Assembly (NCBI RefSeq): GCF_025200715.1
Contig: NZ_CP104143.1
Coordinates: 682,001-746,000, forward strand
DNA from: Rhizobium sullae
GTDB taxonomy: Bacteria; Pseudomonadota; Alphaproteobacteria; Rhizobiales; Rhizobiaceae
Direction of reading: 5' to 3'
Length of the DNA stretch: 64,000 nt
In this document: positions 15,555 through 23,776 of the stretch, one piece after another
Numbering within the stretch: position 1 is the first letter of the stretch
Layout: each line of letters opens with the position of its first letter
Translations under genes and position numbers: made by a program
Notes under the pieces: generated by a model
What the model saw: the letters and a program-made list of their open reading frames with translations, nothing else
What the model was told of the DNA's origin: nothing
Databases searched by the model: none

Positions 15555-17900
15555 CTACGGCAGCGTATAGGCGATCACGTAATCCCCCGGCTTCGTCCCC
15601 ACCGACCCGTGTCCGCCGGCAACCATGACGACATATTGCTTGTTGTCGCTGGTTGTATAGGTCATCGGCGTAGCCTGACCACCGGCCGGAAGCCGCGCTT
15701 CCCACAGCTGGTTGCCGTTGGTAGCGTCATAGGCGCGCAGGTAGTTGTCGACGGCAGCGCCCAGGAAGGCGACCCCGCCCTTGGTGAGTATCGGCCCGCC
15801 GATGCCCGGCACGCCGAGCTTGAAGGGCAGCGGCAATGGCGTCATGTCGCGCACGGTGCCGTTCTTGTGCATATAGGCGATCTTGCCGGTCCTGAGATCG
15901 ACGCCCGCGACATAACCCCACGGTGGCGCCTGGCAAGGGATTTGCAGCGGGCCGAGGAACGGTCCCATGAAGACGCCGTATGGCGCTCCGTCATTGCGGT
16001 TCAGGCCTTGTTCGCTGCCTTTTTCATCCTGCCCCTTCGGCGGGATTTCGGCCGCGGGAACGAGCCTCGAGGTAAAGGCGAGATAGGTCGGCATGCCAAA
16101 CATGATCTGCCGCTCCGGATCGACCGCGACGCTGCCCCAGTTGAAGGTGCCGAAATTGCCCGGAAAGACTATCGTGCCCTCCACCGAAGGAGGCGTATAG
16201 CGGCCCTCGTATTTGTAGCGGTGCAGGGCGATGCGGCAGGCGAGCTGGTCGATGAGCGTGACCCCCCACATGTCCTTCTCCTGCAGCGGATCGGGCGAGA
16301 AGGTGAGGTCGGAGATCGGCTGGGTCGGCGCCGTATGGTCCTCGGCGATCGCACCGCCCGGTGCCGGGATTTCCTTGAAGGGAATGATCGCCTGGCCGGT
16401 GCGCCGGTCGAGAACGTAGATATCGCCCTGCTTCGTCGGGGCGACGAGAGCCGGAACGACACTGCCGTCGGGTTTCGTCATGTCGAAAAGCACGGGCTGC
16501 GCCGGCACGTCCATGTCCCAGAGGTCGTGATGGACGAACTGCTGCACCCATTTCAGCTGGCCGGTATTGATGTCGAGCGCGATGACCGAGGAGGAGAACT
16601 TCTCGACATTGGCGCTGCGGTTCATGCCGAGCTGATCCGGCACCTGATTGCCGAGCGGGATATAGACCGCTCCCAGCCCTTCATCGACGCTGAAGACGGA
16701 CCAGCTGTTCGGCGAGTTGGTGACATAGGTCTGACCTTCGGGCAGGGGTGCGGTCTGGTCAGGATTGCCCGAATCCCAGTTCCAGATGAGCGCGCCCGTA
16801 TTGATGTCGAAGGCGCGGATGACGCCGGATTGCTCCTGCGTCGAATAGTTGTCATTGACCGCCCCACCGATGATGAGCTTGCCCGCGACGGCGACCGGCG
16901 GCGAGGTGGAGTAGTAATAGCCGGCGGGATTATATTTCATGCCGGTTTCGAGATGCAGGACGCCCTTGTCGGCGAAGCTCTCGCAGACTTTGCCGTCGGC
17001 GGCATCGAGCGCGATCAGCCGCGCATCGGACGTCGGCAGGTAGACCCGCGCGGCGCAGGGCTGTGCGGCTGGGGTCGCTGGATCGGCATAATAGGTCACG
17101 CCACGGCAGGTCTGGTGCTGCCGGTCCGGGTTCATGCCGGAATTGGCATCGTATTTCCATTTCTCCTGGCCTGTCTTGGCGTCGAGCGCGATCGCCCAGT
17201 TGTGCGGCGTGCAGAGGTAGAGGGTGTCGCCGATCTTGAGCGGCGTCACCTGATAGGTCGTCTCGCCGATATCGTCGGGCCGCTTGACGTCGCCGGTCTG
17301 GTACTCCCAGGCGACTTTCAAATCCTTCACGTTGCCCTTGTTGATCTGGTCGAGCGGCGAATAGCGCTGGCCAAAAGGCGTGCGGCCATATTGATGCCAC
17401 TCGCCGTCTGGCACATTGCCGCCGAAGGGCGGCGCGGCCGCCGCGACCTCATTGGGCAACTCGCCGGCAAGATCATGCGGATCGGTCGTCATCGAATAGC
17501 CGGCAACGAGAATGGCAATGATCACCGGCACGGCGAGCGGCCAGGGATTGGGATTGGCGGGGTAGGGAAGGCCGCTCGGGCTCGAAAACCCGAGCGGCCT
17601 TCGGATCCACGGCGTCAATAGCCAAAGCCCGAGCAGAATGATCAAGCCGCCGCGCGGCCCGAGCTGCCACCAGTCGAAACCGGCTTCCCATACGGCCCAG
17701 ATCAGCGCCACGAGCACCAGCACCGCGTAGACCCACAGCGCCGCGGCCCTGCGCATGAAAAGCAGCGTAGCGGTAATGAGAAACATCAAGCCTGCAAACA
17801 GATAAAAAACGCTGCCGCCGAGCACCACGAGCCAAAGCCCGCCGCCGCCGAGTGCCAGTCCGATGATGAGAAAAAGGATGGAAGTAATGACGATCGCCAT
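15555..17900 (-). CDS. gcd: Membrane-bound PQQ-dependent glucose dehydrogenase
   Basis: A 781-residue quinoprotein dehydrogenase. Five hydrophobic segments fill the first about 150 residues (membrane anchor and ubiquinone site), followed by an eight-bladed propeller with repeated W-motifs such as ALDAKTGQEKW and ALDINTGQLKW. It oxidises glucose to gluconolactone in the periplasm using PQQ and Ca/Mg, passing electrons to ubiquinone. The ATG at 17900 is taken with GGAG nine bases upstream; an ATG at 17933 would add 11 residues. No PQQ synthesis genes lie in the window. Confidence 0.93.
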   Translation of the reverse strand: MAIVITSILFLIIGLALGGGGLWLVVLGGSVFYLFAGLMFLITATLLFMRRAAALWVYAVLVLVALIWAVWEAGFDWWQLGPRGGLIILLGLWLLTPWIRRPLGFSSPSGLPYPANPNPWPLAVPVIIAILVAGYSMTTDPHDLAGELPNEVAAAAPPFGGNVPDGEWHQYGRTPFGQRYSPLDQINKGNVKDLKVAWEYQTGDVKRPDDIGETTYQVTPLKIGDTLYLCTPHNWAIALDAKTGQEKWKYDANSGMNPDRQHQTCRGVTYYADPATPAAQPCAARVYLPTSDARLIALDAADGKVCESFADKGVLHLETGMKYNPAGYYYSTSPPVAVAGKLIIGGAVNDNYSTQEQSGVIRAFDINTGALIWNWDSGNPDQTAPLPEGQTYVTNSPNSWSVFSVDEGLGAVYIPLGNQVPDQLGMNRSANVEKFSSSVIALDINTGQLKWVQQFVHHDLWDMDVPAQPVLFDMTKPDGSVVPALVAPTKQGDIYVLDRRTGQAIIPFKEIPAPGGAIAEDHTAPTQPISDLTFSPDPLQEKDMWGVTLIDQLACRIALHRYKYEGRYTPPSVEGTIVFPGNFGTFNWGSVAVDPERQIMFGMPTYLAFTSRLVPAAEIPPKGQDEKGSEQGLNRNDGAPYGVFMGPFLGPLQIPCQAPPWGYVAGVDLRTGKIAYMHKNGTVRDMTPLPLPFKLGVPGIGGPILTKGGVAFLGAAVDNYLRAYDATNGNQLWEARLPAGGQATPMTYTTSDNKQYVVMVAGGHGSVGTKPGDYVIAYTLP

Positions 17901-18055
17901 AAGGCCGGTCTCCCGCTGAGATGAGCTGGGCATGGGGGGATGCGGACAATTCCGCCGAATCAGCGACTTAGGGCGAAGGGGCTACCGTTCAATGGCCACA
18001 ATTGGCGCAGGATGGCGTGGATGCCATGTTGCCGTAAACGTCGCGCGAGTGGGAT

Positions 18056-18240
18056 GATCCTTTGAGGCGCTGCGGCTTCGCCTTCGGACAGCTCTGGATG
18101 AGCGAGGTGCCGCGGGCGCTGGCGATCAGCCCTCACCCTGAGGTGCAAGCCCGTGGGCGGCGCCTCGAAGGGCGAGGGCGGGTGATGAAGGTGTACGGTT
18201 TCCATGCGTCCCCCATCGGCCGACTCGATGAGGAAGATGG
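18056..18240. repeat. Dispersed intergenic repeat (family B, copy 1)
   Basis: About 185 bases between gcd and the acetyltransferase gene. It shares an ordered set of blocks with 36665-36852: CTGCGGCTTCGC, GCGGGCGCTGG.GATCAGCCCTCA, GAGGTGCAAGCCCG, GATGA.G.TG and a TCCCCCATC end. It lies within a 478-base interval with no gene. Confidence 0.75.
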
Positions 18241-18378
18241 GGGCACTCACGTTTCTCAAAAACGCCCTGTCGTATTGCTTCTTCGGCACCTTCCGTTCAG
18301 CGTGAAGCGCGCGACGCCGCTCGCACGAAATATACAGCCGTGATATGCAATCGCATCATTGGATGGTGGGATCACGGG

Positions 18379-18882
18379 ATGATTTCTGTTTCCAAGGCGG
18401 TTGGCGCGGCCGATTTCGAGATTGCCGCGGGATTCTGCGATGCGCTCGCGGCATGGGATGCAGCCGAGGTGCAGGCCTACGGCGTTGCTCCGGAAGAAGT
18501 GCTGGCCATGTACCACGGCGAAACCAGCAGTAGCCTGGCAGCAAGATACAGTGTGGCGGATGCCATGATGTTTATTGCCAGATGGGAGGGCGCGCCCGCG
18601 GGATGCCTGGCCTTTGCTCCATTCGATGACGCAACCATGGAGATTCGCAAGTTCTATGTCGATCCCGAATTCCGCGGCAAGGGCATCGGCAGTGCGCTGA
18701 TGCGAGCGGTCCTGGCTGAAGTTGAAAAAGGCCATCGCCGCGCAATCGTGGCTCACACGACGGTTTATATGGGAAACGCGATCTCGGTCTACGAGGCCTT
18801 CGGCTTCACCCGCTGCCCGCCGTTCCGCCAGATGCCGGACAGCATTGCACACACCGAGGTCTTCATGTCGCGGCCGATCTGA
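18379..18882 (+). CDS. GNAT N-acetyltransferase
   Basis: A 167-residue GNAT enzyme. N-terminal strands run through FEIAAGFCDALAAW and AMYHGETSSSLAARY; motif A is FYVDPEFRGKGIGSALMRAV, with the acetyl-CoA pyrophosphate loop, followed by AHTTVYMGNAISVYEAFGFT, the motif B region. It would acetylate an unknown small molecule. I prefer the ATG at 18379; an ATG at 18340 adds a tryptophan-rich stretch without family resemblance. It stands alone, with the dispersed repeat upstream. Confidence 0.82.
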   Translation: MISVSKAVGAADFEIAAGFCDALAAWDAAEVQAYGVAPEEVLAMYHGETSSSLAARYSVADAMMFIARWEGAPAGCLAFAPFDDATMEIRKFYVDPEFRGKGIGSALMRAVLAEVEKGHRRAIVAHTTVYMGNAISVYEAFGFTRCPPFRQMPDSIAHTEVFMSRPI

Positions 18883-18888
18883 CGAGTA

Positions 18889-20391
18889 TCACGTCCCGCA
18901 AAACGTCTGCAGCACCCGCTCTTCCGGCTTCGGCGGCTCCATGTAGGCCGCAAACATCGGCTGGTCCTCGTAAGGCTTGGAAAGAACCGTCAGCAGCGCT
19001 TCGAACAAGGAGAAGTCTCCGTCCTCGGTCGCGGCAATGATTGCCTGTTCGATGCGGTGATTGCGCGGGATGAAGGCGGGATTGACCTTGCGCATCGCGT
19101 CAGCACGCTCGGCTGGCGATTGTGGATCGCGCGAAAGCCGTTCCCGCCAGCGCGTGAGCCATTCGCCGCAGGCCTCCGGCTCGCGGAAGCTCGCGGTAAA
19201 GGCCGCTTCCTCCATCGCGTCGCCCGCAAGCGCTGAGAGGCGCCGGAAGGCCCGCGTGAAGTCGGCTTTTCCGGCCTCCATCAGCGCCAGTAGCGATTGG
19301 ATCAGCTCCAGATCGCCGTCGTCCTCCGAGGCAAGCCCGATCTTGCGGCGCATGCCGGCAAGCCAATGCGCCTGGAACCGCTTGCCATAGCCCGTAATGA
19401 CGTCGTTCGCGCGCTCGACGGCCTTGTCCTGATCAGCATCGAAGAGCGGCAGCAGTGTCTCGCCAAGGCGGGCGAGATTCCACTGGCCAATGCCGGGCTG
19501 GTTGGCATAGGCATAGCGGCCGTGATGGTCGATCGAGGAGAACACGGTTGCCGGATCATAGGCATCCATGAAGGCGCAAGGCCCAAAATCGATCGTCTCT
19601 CCGGAAACCGACATGTTGTCGGTATTCATCACGCCGTGGATGAAGCCGACATGCAGCCAGCGGGCAATCAGCGCCGCCTGCCGTTCGCAGACCGTCTCGT
19701 AGAGTGCGAGATAGGGGTTTTTTGCGGCCCTCAGCTCCGGATAATGCCGCTCGATCACGTAGTCGGCGAGCGCCTTGATGCCTTCTGCGTCGCCGCGGGC
19801 GGCGAAGAACTGAAAGGTGCCGACGCGGATATGGCTTGCCGCGACGCGGGTGAAAACGGCACCCGGCAGCACTTCCTCGCGGTAGACCGGCTGCCCGGTC
19901 GAAGCCGCCGCCAGTGCTCGCGTCGCCGGAATGCCGAGCGCATGCATCGCCTCGCTGACAATATATTCGCGAAGCACCGGCCCGAGTGCGGCGCGCCCGT
20001 CGCCGCGGCGCGAGAACGGCGTCTGTCCGGCGCCCTTCAGCTGGATGTCCCGCCGCTTGCCGTTCCTGTCGATCACCTCGCCGAGCAGGATCGCGCGCCC
20101 GTCGCCGAGCAGCGGCACGAAACCGCCGAACTGGTGCCCGGCATAGGCCATCGCCAGCGGCTCGGCGCCTTCGGGCAGGAGATTGCCGGAAAAAATCGCA
20201 GCACCGTCGCGCCTCAGCAAGTCCACGTCGAGGCCCAACTCGGTGGCGAGGTCCTCGTTCAGCTTGATCAGCCAAGGCTCCGCCGCCTGCGACGGCTCCT
20301 GCCGCGCAAAGAAGCGCTGCGGCAACCGCGCATAGCTGTTGTCGAATGGAAAGGTGCGCACTGGCGCGGTTTTTTCAAGAACGGAGGTCAT
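18889..20391 (-). CDS. selO: Protein adenylyltransferase SelO (YdiU family)
   Basis: A 500-residue SelO pseudokinase-fold enzyme, which transfers AMP from ATP to protein side chains during redox stress. Conserved blocks are MAYAGHQFGGFVPLLGDGRA, DIQLKGAGQTPFSRRGDGRA, REYIVSEAMHALGIPATRAL, HGVMNTDNMSVSGETIDFGP and a C-terminal TFCGT with the conserved cysteine. Length is normal. The ATG at 20391 is followed by SVLEKTAPVRTFPFDNSYARLP, the expected start. It lies 70 bases downstream of the small DUF1127-like gene on the same strand. Confidence 0.93.
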   Translation of the reverse strand: MTSVLEKTAPVRTFPFDNSYARLPQRFFARQEPSQAAEPWLIKLNEDLATELGLDVDLLRRDGAAIFSGNLLPEGAEPLAMAYAGHQFGGFVPLLGDGRAILLGEVIDRNGKRRDIQLKGAGQTPFSRRGDGRAALGPVLREYIVSEAMHALGIPATRALAAASTGQPVYREEVLPGAVFTRVAASHIRVGTFQFFAARGDAEGIKALADYVIERHYPELRAAKNPYLALYETVCERQAALIARWLHVGFIHGVMNTDNMSVSGETIDFGPCAFMDAYDPATVFSSIDHHGRYAYANQPGIGQWNLARLGETLLPLFDADQDKAVERANDVITGYGKRFQAHWLAGMRRKIGLASEDDGDLELIQSLLALMEAGKADFTRAFRRLSALAGDAMEEAAFTASFREPEACGEWLTRWRERLSRDPQSPAERADAMRKVNPAFIPRNHRIEQAIIAATEDGDFSLFEALLTVLSKPYEDQPMFAAYMEPPKPEERVLQTFCGT

Positions 20392-20460
20392 GGCCCATAG
20401 GTAGGGCCGCTCCGCTGTGCATGCAAGCCGCACGGCAGCGGACACATCCGTCGCCATCGG

Positions 20461-20700
20461 TCACGGAGCATGCACCGGCCCCGATTTGTCGGGACCGGCT
20501 GGCTGATCTGCGACATGCGCATGGTACCCGTTCGGGCCGATGCCGATGTCCCGCAGCAGATGACCGTCGAGACCCTCGAAAGGCATCAGTCCGGCATCGA
20601 ACAGCTCGAAGGCTTCGTGCTTGTGCCTGTGATGGCTGAAGGCATAGCGAACTGCTTCATGAAACAGATGGCTCGGCCGCCATTTCTGAATCGTAATCAT
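20461..20700 (-). CDS. DUF1127-like small protein
   Basis: A 79-residue basic, histidine-rich protein (FSHHRHKHEAFELFD) ending in a GLDGHLLRDIGIGPNGY motif. The LxDIGI block is typical of DUF1127/YjiS-like small proteins of alphaproteobacteria, some of which bind RNA and influence phosphate and carbon metabolism. AGGTG precedes the ATG at 20700. It begins eight bases after the homocysteine methyltransferase stop and is probably co-transcribed with it. Confidence 0.65.
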   Translation of the reverse strand: MITIQKWRPSHLFHEAVRYAFSHHRHKHEAFELFDAGLMPFEGLDGHLLRDIGIGPNGYHAHVADQPAGPDKSGPVHAP

Positions 20701-20708
20701 GACACACC

Positions 20709-21665
20709 TCAGGCACTCGCAGCCTGCGGCGGCAGGCATGCTTCGCAGATGGCCGCGACATGCCGGTGATCGGTTCCGCAGCAGCCGCCGAGCACGCGCA
20801 GTTGCGGCATGCGGGACAACAACCTCCGGTAGCGGTTGCCGAGGTCGATCGGATCGCCGGCATCCAGCGTCTCGCTGTCATCGAGCTCGGCATGGCTCAT
20901 CATCGAGGCATTGGCGCGGATGCCGTAAATACGCTTCACCCATCCGCTGCCGTGATCGAGCGCCGCCTCGAAATGCATCGGGTGGGCGCAGTTGATCATG
21001 TAATAGGCCGGCGCGCCGTCGGTCGCTGTGTCCGTCGTTTCGATCGCATCCTGGATGCTGCGGCCGGTCACCAGCCTGCCATCGGTTTCCACCGTGAAGG
21101 AGATCGCAGATGGCATGCGATGCGCCTTGGCTGCGCGGGCAATCCCGATCGCCTCGTCGATATTAGTGAGCGTGAAGGCCGCCACCATGTCGGCTTCCGA
21201 CCCGGCGAAAGCTGCAATCTGCTCGCCGTGGTAGTCCTCGGCTTCCGACGCGCTCGTCGCGCCCGCCTTGTAGCCGTCGCCGCGCGGGCCGATCGCGCCG
21301 CTGATGACGATCGGCATCTGCGGCCGCTCGTATTCGCGCCTGAGCTCAACAAGCAGGTCCACGGCCGCCTCGTTTGCAGCCTTCAGTGCTTGCGGTGAAT
21401 AGCCGAGCCTGTTGCCCCAATCGGCATTGGCCCGCCATGTCGCCGTGTCGAGCACGAAACCGATGCCGTGCCGCCGGGCGATGTCGAGATAGCGCCTGTA
21501 GTATTCCGCCATTTTCCGCCGCCCTTCCGGCGAGGCGAGAAGAACGAAGGAAGCAAAATGCGGAAGCTCCATGCCCTCGTGGAAGATCAGCGTGGTTTCC
21601 ATGCCGCCGTCGGTGATGAATGTTCCGCCGCTCAACTGCGGCAGTCTGTCTCTGTATTTGCTCAT
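20709..21665 (-). CDS. Homocysteine S-methyltransferase family protein
   Basis: A 318-residue enzyme with the homocysteine-binding barrel. Visible motifs are ITDGGMETTLIF (start), the zinc-ligand cysteine in YYMINCAHPMHFEAAL, and the paired zinc cysteines in VLGGCCGTDHRHV near the C-terminus. The family moves a methyl group from S-methylmethionine or betaine to homocysteine to make methionine. The ATG at 21665 begins MSKYRDRLPQLSGGTF; upstream codons are not family-like. A TetR gene diverges from it across about 208 bases, possibly its regulator (inference). Confidence 0.85.
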   Translation of the reverse strand: MSKYRDRLPQLSGGTFITDGGMETTLIFHEGMELPHFASFVLLASPEGRRKMAEYYRRYLDIARRHGIGFVLDTATWRANADWGNRLGYSPQALKAANEAAVDLLVELRREYERPQMPIVISGAIGPRGDGYKAGATSASEAEDYHGEQIAAFAGSEADMVAAFTLTNIDEAIGIARAAKAHRMPSAISFTVETDGRLVTGRSIQDAIETTDTATDGAPAYYMINCAHPMHFEAALDHGSGWVKRIYGIRANASMMSHAELDDSETLDAGDPIDLGNRYRRLLSRMPQLRVLGGCCGTDHRHVAAICEACLPPQAASA

Positions 21666-21848
21666 CTGTAGGCCCGCCCTCATTTTGACCGGTCGGATCG
21701 ATCGGCCGGGTGAAATTTCTCCTCCTTTAGAGCCTGCTAAACTAGCCTGCTTGCGGTATACTGGTGGCGATTTCCAGGGTTGACGATTTGAATCAATCGG
21801 TTGGGAGGATGAGGCGGCATGGGTGATGCGTTGGGCCGCGATGAAAAC

Positions 21849-21863
21849 TGTACCGGCGGTACA
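21849..21863. promoter_or_regulatory. Candidate TetR operator
   Basis: A perfect inverted repeat TGTACC-GGC-GGTACA lies 10 bases before the TetR start codon and touches its ribosome site (AGGAGGGG). This is the expected place for autorepression. Confidence 0.65.
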
Positions 21864-21873
21864 GGAGGGGTTT

Positions 21874-22503
21874 ATGCGCAAGGGCGAGGAAACGAGAACC
21901 CGCATTCTCGACGTGGCGGAGGCGGCCGTGCTCCAGAAGGGTTTCGGCGGCACCTCCATCGAGGAGCTGATCGCCGAGACCGGCATCACCAAGAGCGGGT
22001 TCTTTTATCATTTCAAGGACAAAAACGAGCTCGCGAAAGCGTTGCTTAACCGCTACATCGAAAACGACGAGCGGATCTACGACGAAATATTCAGCCGCGC
22101 CCGCGACCTGGTGGACGATCCGCTGCAATCCTTCTTGCTCGGCCTCAAGCTCCTGTCCGAGCTGCTCTCCGATCTGCCGAACGGGCATCCCGGCTGCCTC
22201 GTCGCGACCGTCTGCTATTACGAACGGCTCTTCGATCGCGAGATCCGGGAGACAAACCGGAACGCGGTGCTCGCCTGGCGCCGCCGCTTCCGCGGCATGT
22301 TCGAAGAGATCGTGGCCGTCTACACGCCGCGCGAGCCGGTGCAGATCGATCAACTTGCCGACATGGTCTCCTCCGTCCTGGAGGGCGGCATTGTGCTGTC
22401 GAAGACGCTCAAGGAACCGAATACGCTTGCCGAGCAGATCCTGATGCTCAGAACGTTCGTCAAGCTGCTGTTCCAACCGGCAGCGGAGGTGTCGAGGGGG
22501 TAG
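21874..22503 (+). CDS. TetR family transcriptional regulator
   Basis: A 209-residue regulator with the N-terminal TetR HTH (GEETRTRILDVAEAAVLQKG, TSIEELIAETGITKSGFFYH, FKDKNELAKAL) and an all-helical ligand-binding C-terminal domain containing HPGCLVATVCYY, a pattern seen in the AcuR/YxaF-like subgroup that senses small electrophiles or acrylate-like compounds. The ATG at 21874 has AGGAGGGG seven bases upstream. It diverges from the homocysteine methyltransferase gene. A palindrome overlaps its leader. Confidence 0.88.
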   Translation: MRKGEETRTRILDVAEAAVLQKGFGGTSIEELIAETGITKSGFFYHFKDKNELAKALLNRYIENDERIYDEIFSRARDLVDDPLQSFLLGLKLLSELLSDLPNGHPGCLVATVCYYERLFDREIRETNRNAVLAWRRRFRGMFEEIVAVYTPREPVQIDQLADMVSSVLEGGIVLSKTLKEPNTLAEQILMLRTFVKLLFQPAAEVSRG

Positions 22504-22559
22504 GCTAGGGATCGGAACGAAGATGACAGCGTGGCTTCGGCACCGGCGATGCAGACGCT

Positions 22560-22832
22560 TTGAACGAGAAACTCAATATCGAGCTGACCTCGCGACAGGC
22601 AGAGAGCCTGTGCCGGCTCATTGCATCCGGCGAATATGAAAAGCCCGATGAAATTCTTGCCGAAGCGCTTGACAAATGGCTGCTGTGGCATAGCGCCGAA
22701 TTCGGCGACGCCGCCGTTCTGAAAAAGCTGTGGGATCAGGAAATAGCAAGCGGACCTGGCGAACCACTTGATGTCGGTAAGCTGCGTGAGGAAGCGCGCA
22801 ATCGACTGGAAGCGGCCAACCGTGGTCGTTGA
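22560..22832 (+). CDS. ParD-like antitoxin
   Basis: A 90-residue protein beginning at TTG 22560. LNIELTSRQAESLCRLIASG, then EYEKPDEILAEALDKWLLWH, is the ribbon-helix-helix pattern of ParD/CopG antitoxins; the C-terminal half (KKLWDQEIASGPGEPLDVGK) would wrap the toxin. It overlaps the remains of a ParE toxin gene by 11 bases. As the toxin is broken, the pair is probably inactive. No clear Shine-Dalgarno site precedes the TTG. Confidence 0.7.
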   Translation: MNEKLNIELTSRQAESLCRLIASGEYEKPDEILAEALDKWLLWHSAEFGDAAVLKKLWDQEIASGPGEPLDVGKLREEARNRLEAANRGR

Positions 22833-23020
22833 CGTCAGATGGACACCACAGGCGGGTGATGACCTCGACGTCCCGATCTTCAGGAAGATGCGCGGATGCT
22901 GGTCGAGGCGCGCTATATTCGTCTTTATAGGCTGGTGCCTGACGGTGAGCCGTTGACTATATCGAAATCGTCCGCGTCTTTGATGGTCGCCGCGATCTTG
23001 AAAAATTGCTGCAGCGCTAA
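22822..23020 (+). pseudogene. ParE toxin remnant
   Basis: A GTG start gives VVDVRWTPQAGDDLD, the ParE/RelE N-terminal strand, then the frame is lost. Later pieces in other frames read MLVEARYIRLYRLVPDGE and IEIVRVFDGRRDLEKLLQR to a TAA at 23018-23020, matching the central and C-terminal strands. About 25 residues of the middle are missing and at least two frame changes are needed. The stop overlaps the convergent DUF1697 gene by four bases. Confidence 0.75.
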
Positions 23021-23541
23021 CTGCCATCCTCCATCGCCGCTGCCATCTCGGCGAGCTTGCGCACGGTATTGAGGTTCCGTGACGTTCCCGCCTTGAGCGC
23101 CGGCAGCTTGAGCTTCGATTTGCCGGAGCCGATCGGATAGTGCACGTAGATTTCGTGGCCGGAAATCACAGCTTCCTCGCCATCCGGCGCCACCATCTGC
23201 TCCAGAGCGTCGGCAGGCGCCATGTCGGGTAAGAAGTTGACCAGCAGGAAATTCGGCTTGGCATCGGGGAAGGGCGCCTCGTCGACGATCTTCTGCAATT
23301 CGTTGCGGTTGCGGATCATCACGCCCGGCTTCTTGCCGAACTTCTTGGCCAGAGCCTCGTCGAGCTTTTCGCCGACTGCCTGTTCGCTTTCATCCGAAAG
23401 GAACACAACGTTTCCGCTCTGGATGTAGGTCCGGACATGCTCGAAGCCGAGCCCTTCGCAAATGCCCTTCAACTCCGCCATCGGCAGCGCGCCGGTGCCG
23501 CCGACATTCACGGCTCGAAGCAAGGCGACGTAGACTGGCAT
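23017..23541 (-). CDS. DUF1697 family protein
   Basis: A 174-residue cytosolic protein of the DUF1697 family, with the diagnostic start VYVALLRAVNVGGTGALPMA, then VRTYIQSGNVVFLSDE and MIRNRNELQKIV, and a C-terminal GTSRNLNTVRKLAEM. The fold is a duplicated ferredoxin-like alpha/beta domain; no biochemical role is established. It starts at ATG 23541 and is the only complete gene in this interval, ending against the parE remnant. Confidence 0.88.
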   Translation of the reverse strand: MPVYVALLRAVNVGGTGALPMAELKGICEGLGFEHVRTYIQSGNVVFLSDESEQAVGEKLDEALAKKFGKKPGVMIRNRNELQKIVDEAPFPDAKPNFLLVNFLPDMAPADALEQMVAPDGEEAVISGHEIYVHYPIGSGKSKLKLPALKAGTSRNLNTVRKLAEMAAAMEDGS

Positions 23542-23570
23542 TTTGTCCTCCTCAAAGTGCCTGTATCAAG

Positions 23571-23763
23571 CCCCTCTGCCCCGCCGGGCATCTCCCCCAC
23601 AGGTGGGGAGATCGGCTGGCTGCACCGGCTTCCTCAAACATTAAGCGGTTCAGCGCGGCTTCAATCAGCGATCATCCTGGCTTGGGGTTCAAGAGGCGGG
23701 ATGCCGTGGCCACCAGTGATCTCCCCCATATCGGGGAGATGCCCGGCAGGGCAGAGGGGGAGG
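23571..23763. repeat. Pair of opposed intergenic palindromic repeats (family C, locus 1)
   Basis: Two copies in opposite orientation: CCCCTCTGCCCCGCCGGGCA followed by a TCTCCCCCAC/GTGGGGAGA stem at 23571-23625, and the reverse (ATCTCCCCCATA ... GCCCGGCAGGGCAGAGGGGG) at 23718-23763. The same pair occurs at 37738-37880. Confidence 0.8.
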
Positions 23764-23776
23764 CCACACGGCAAAC

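Noticed and set aside
23571..23763. CRISPR array
   Set aside because: Only two inverted units, no regular spacers and no cas genes; they are palindromic intergenic repeats.
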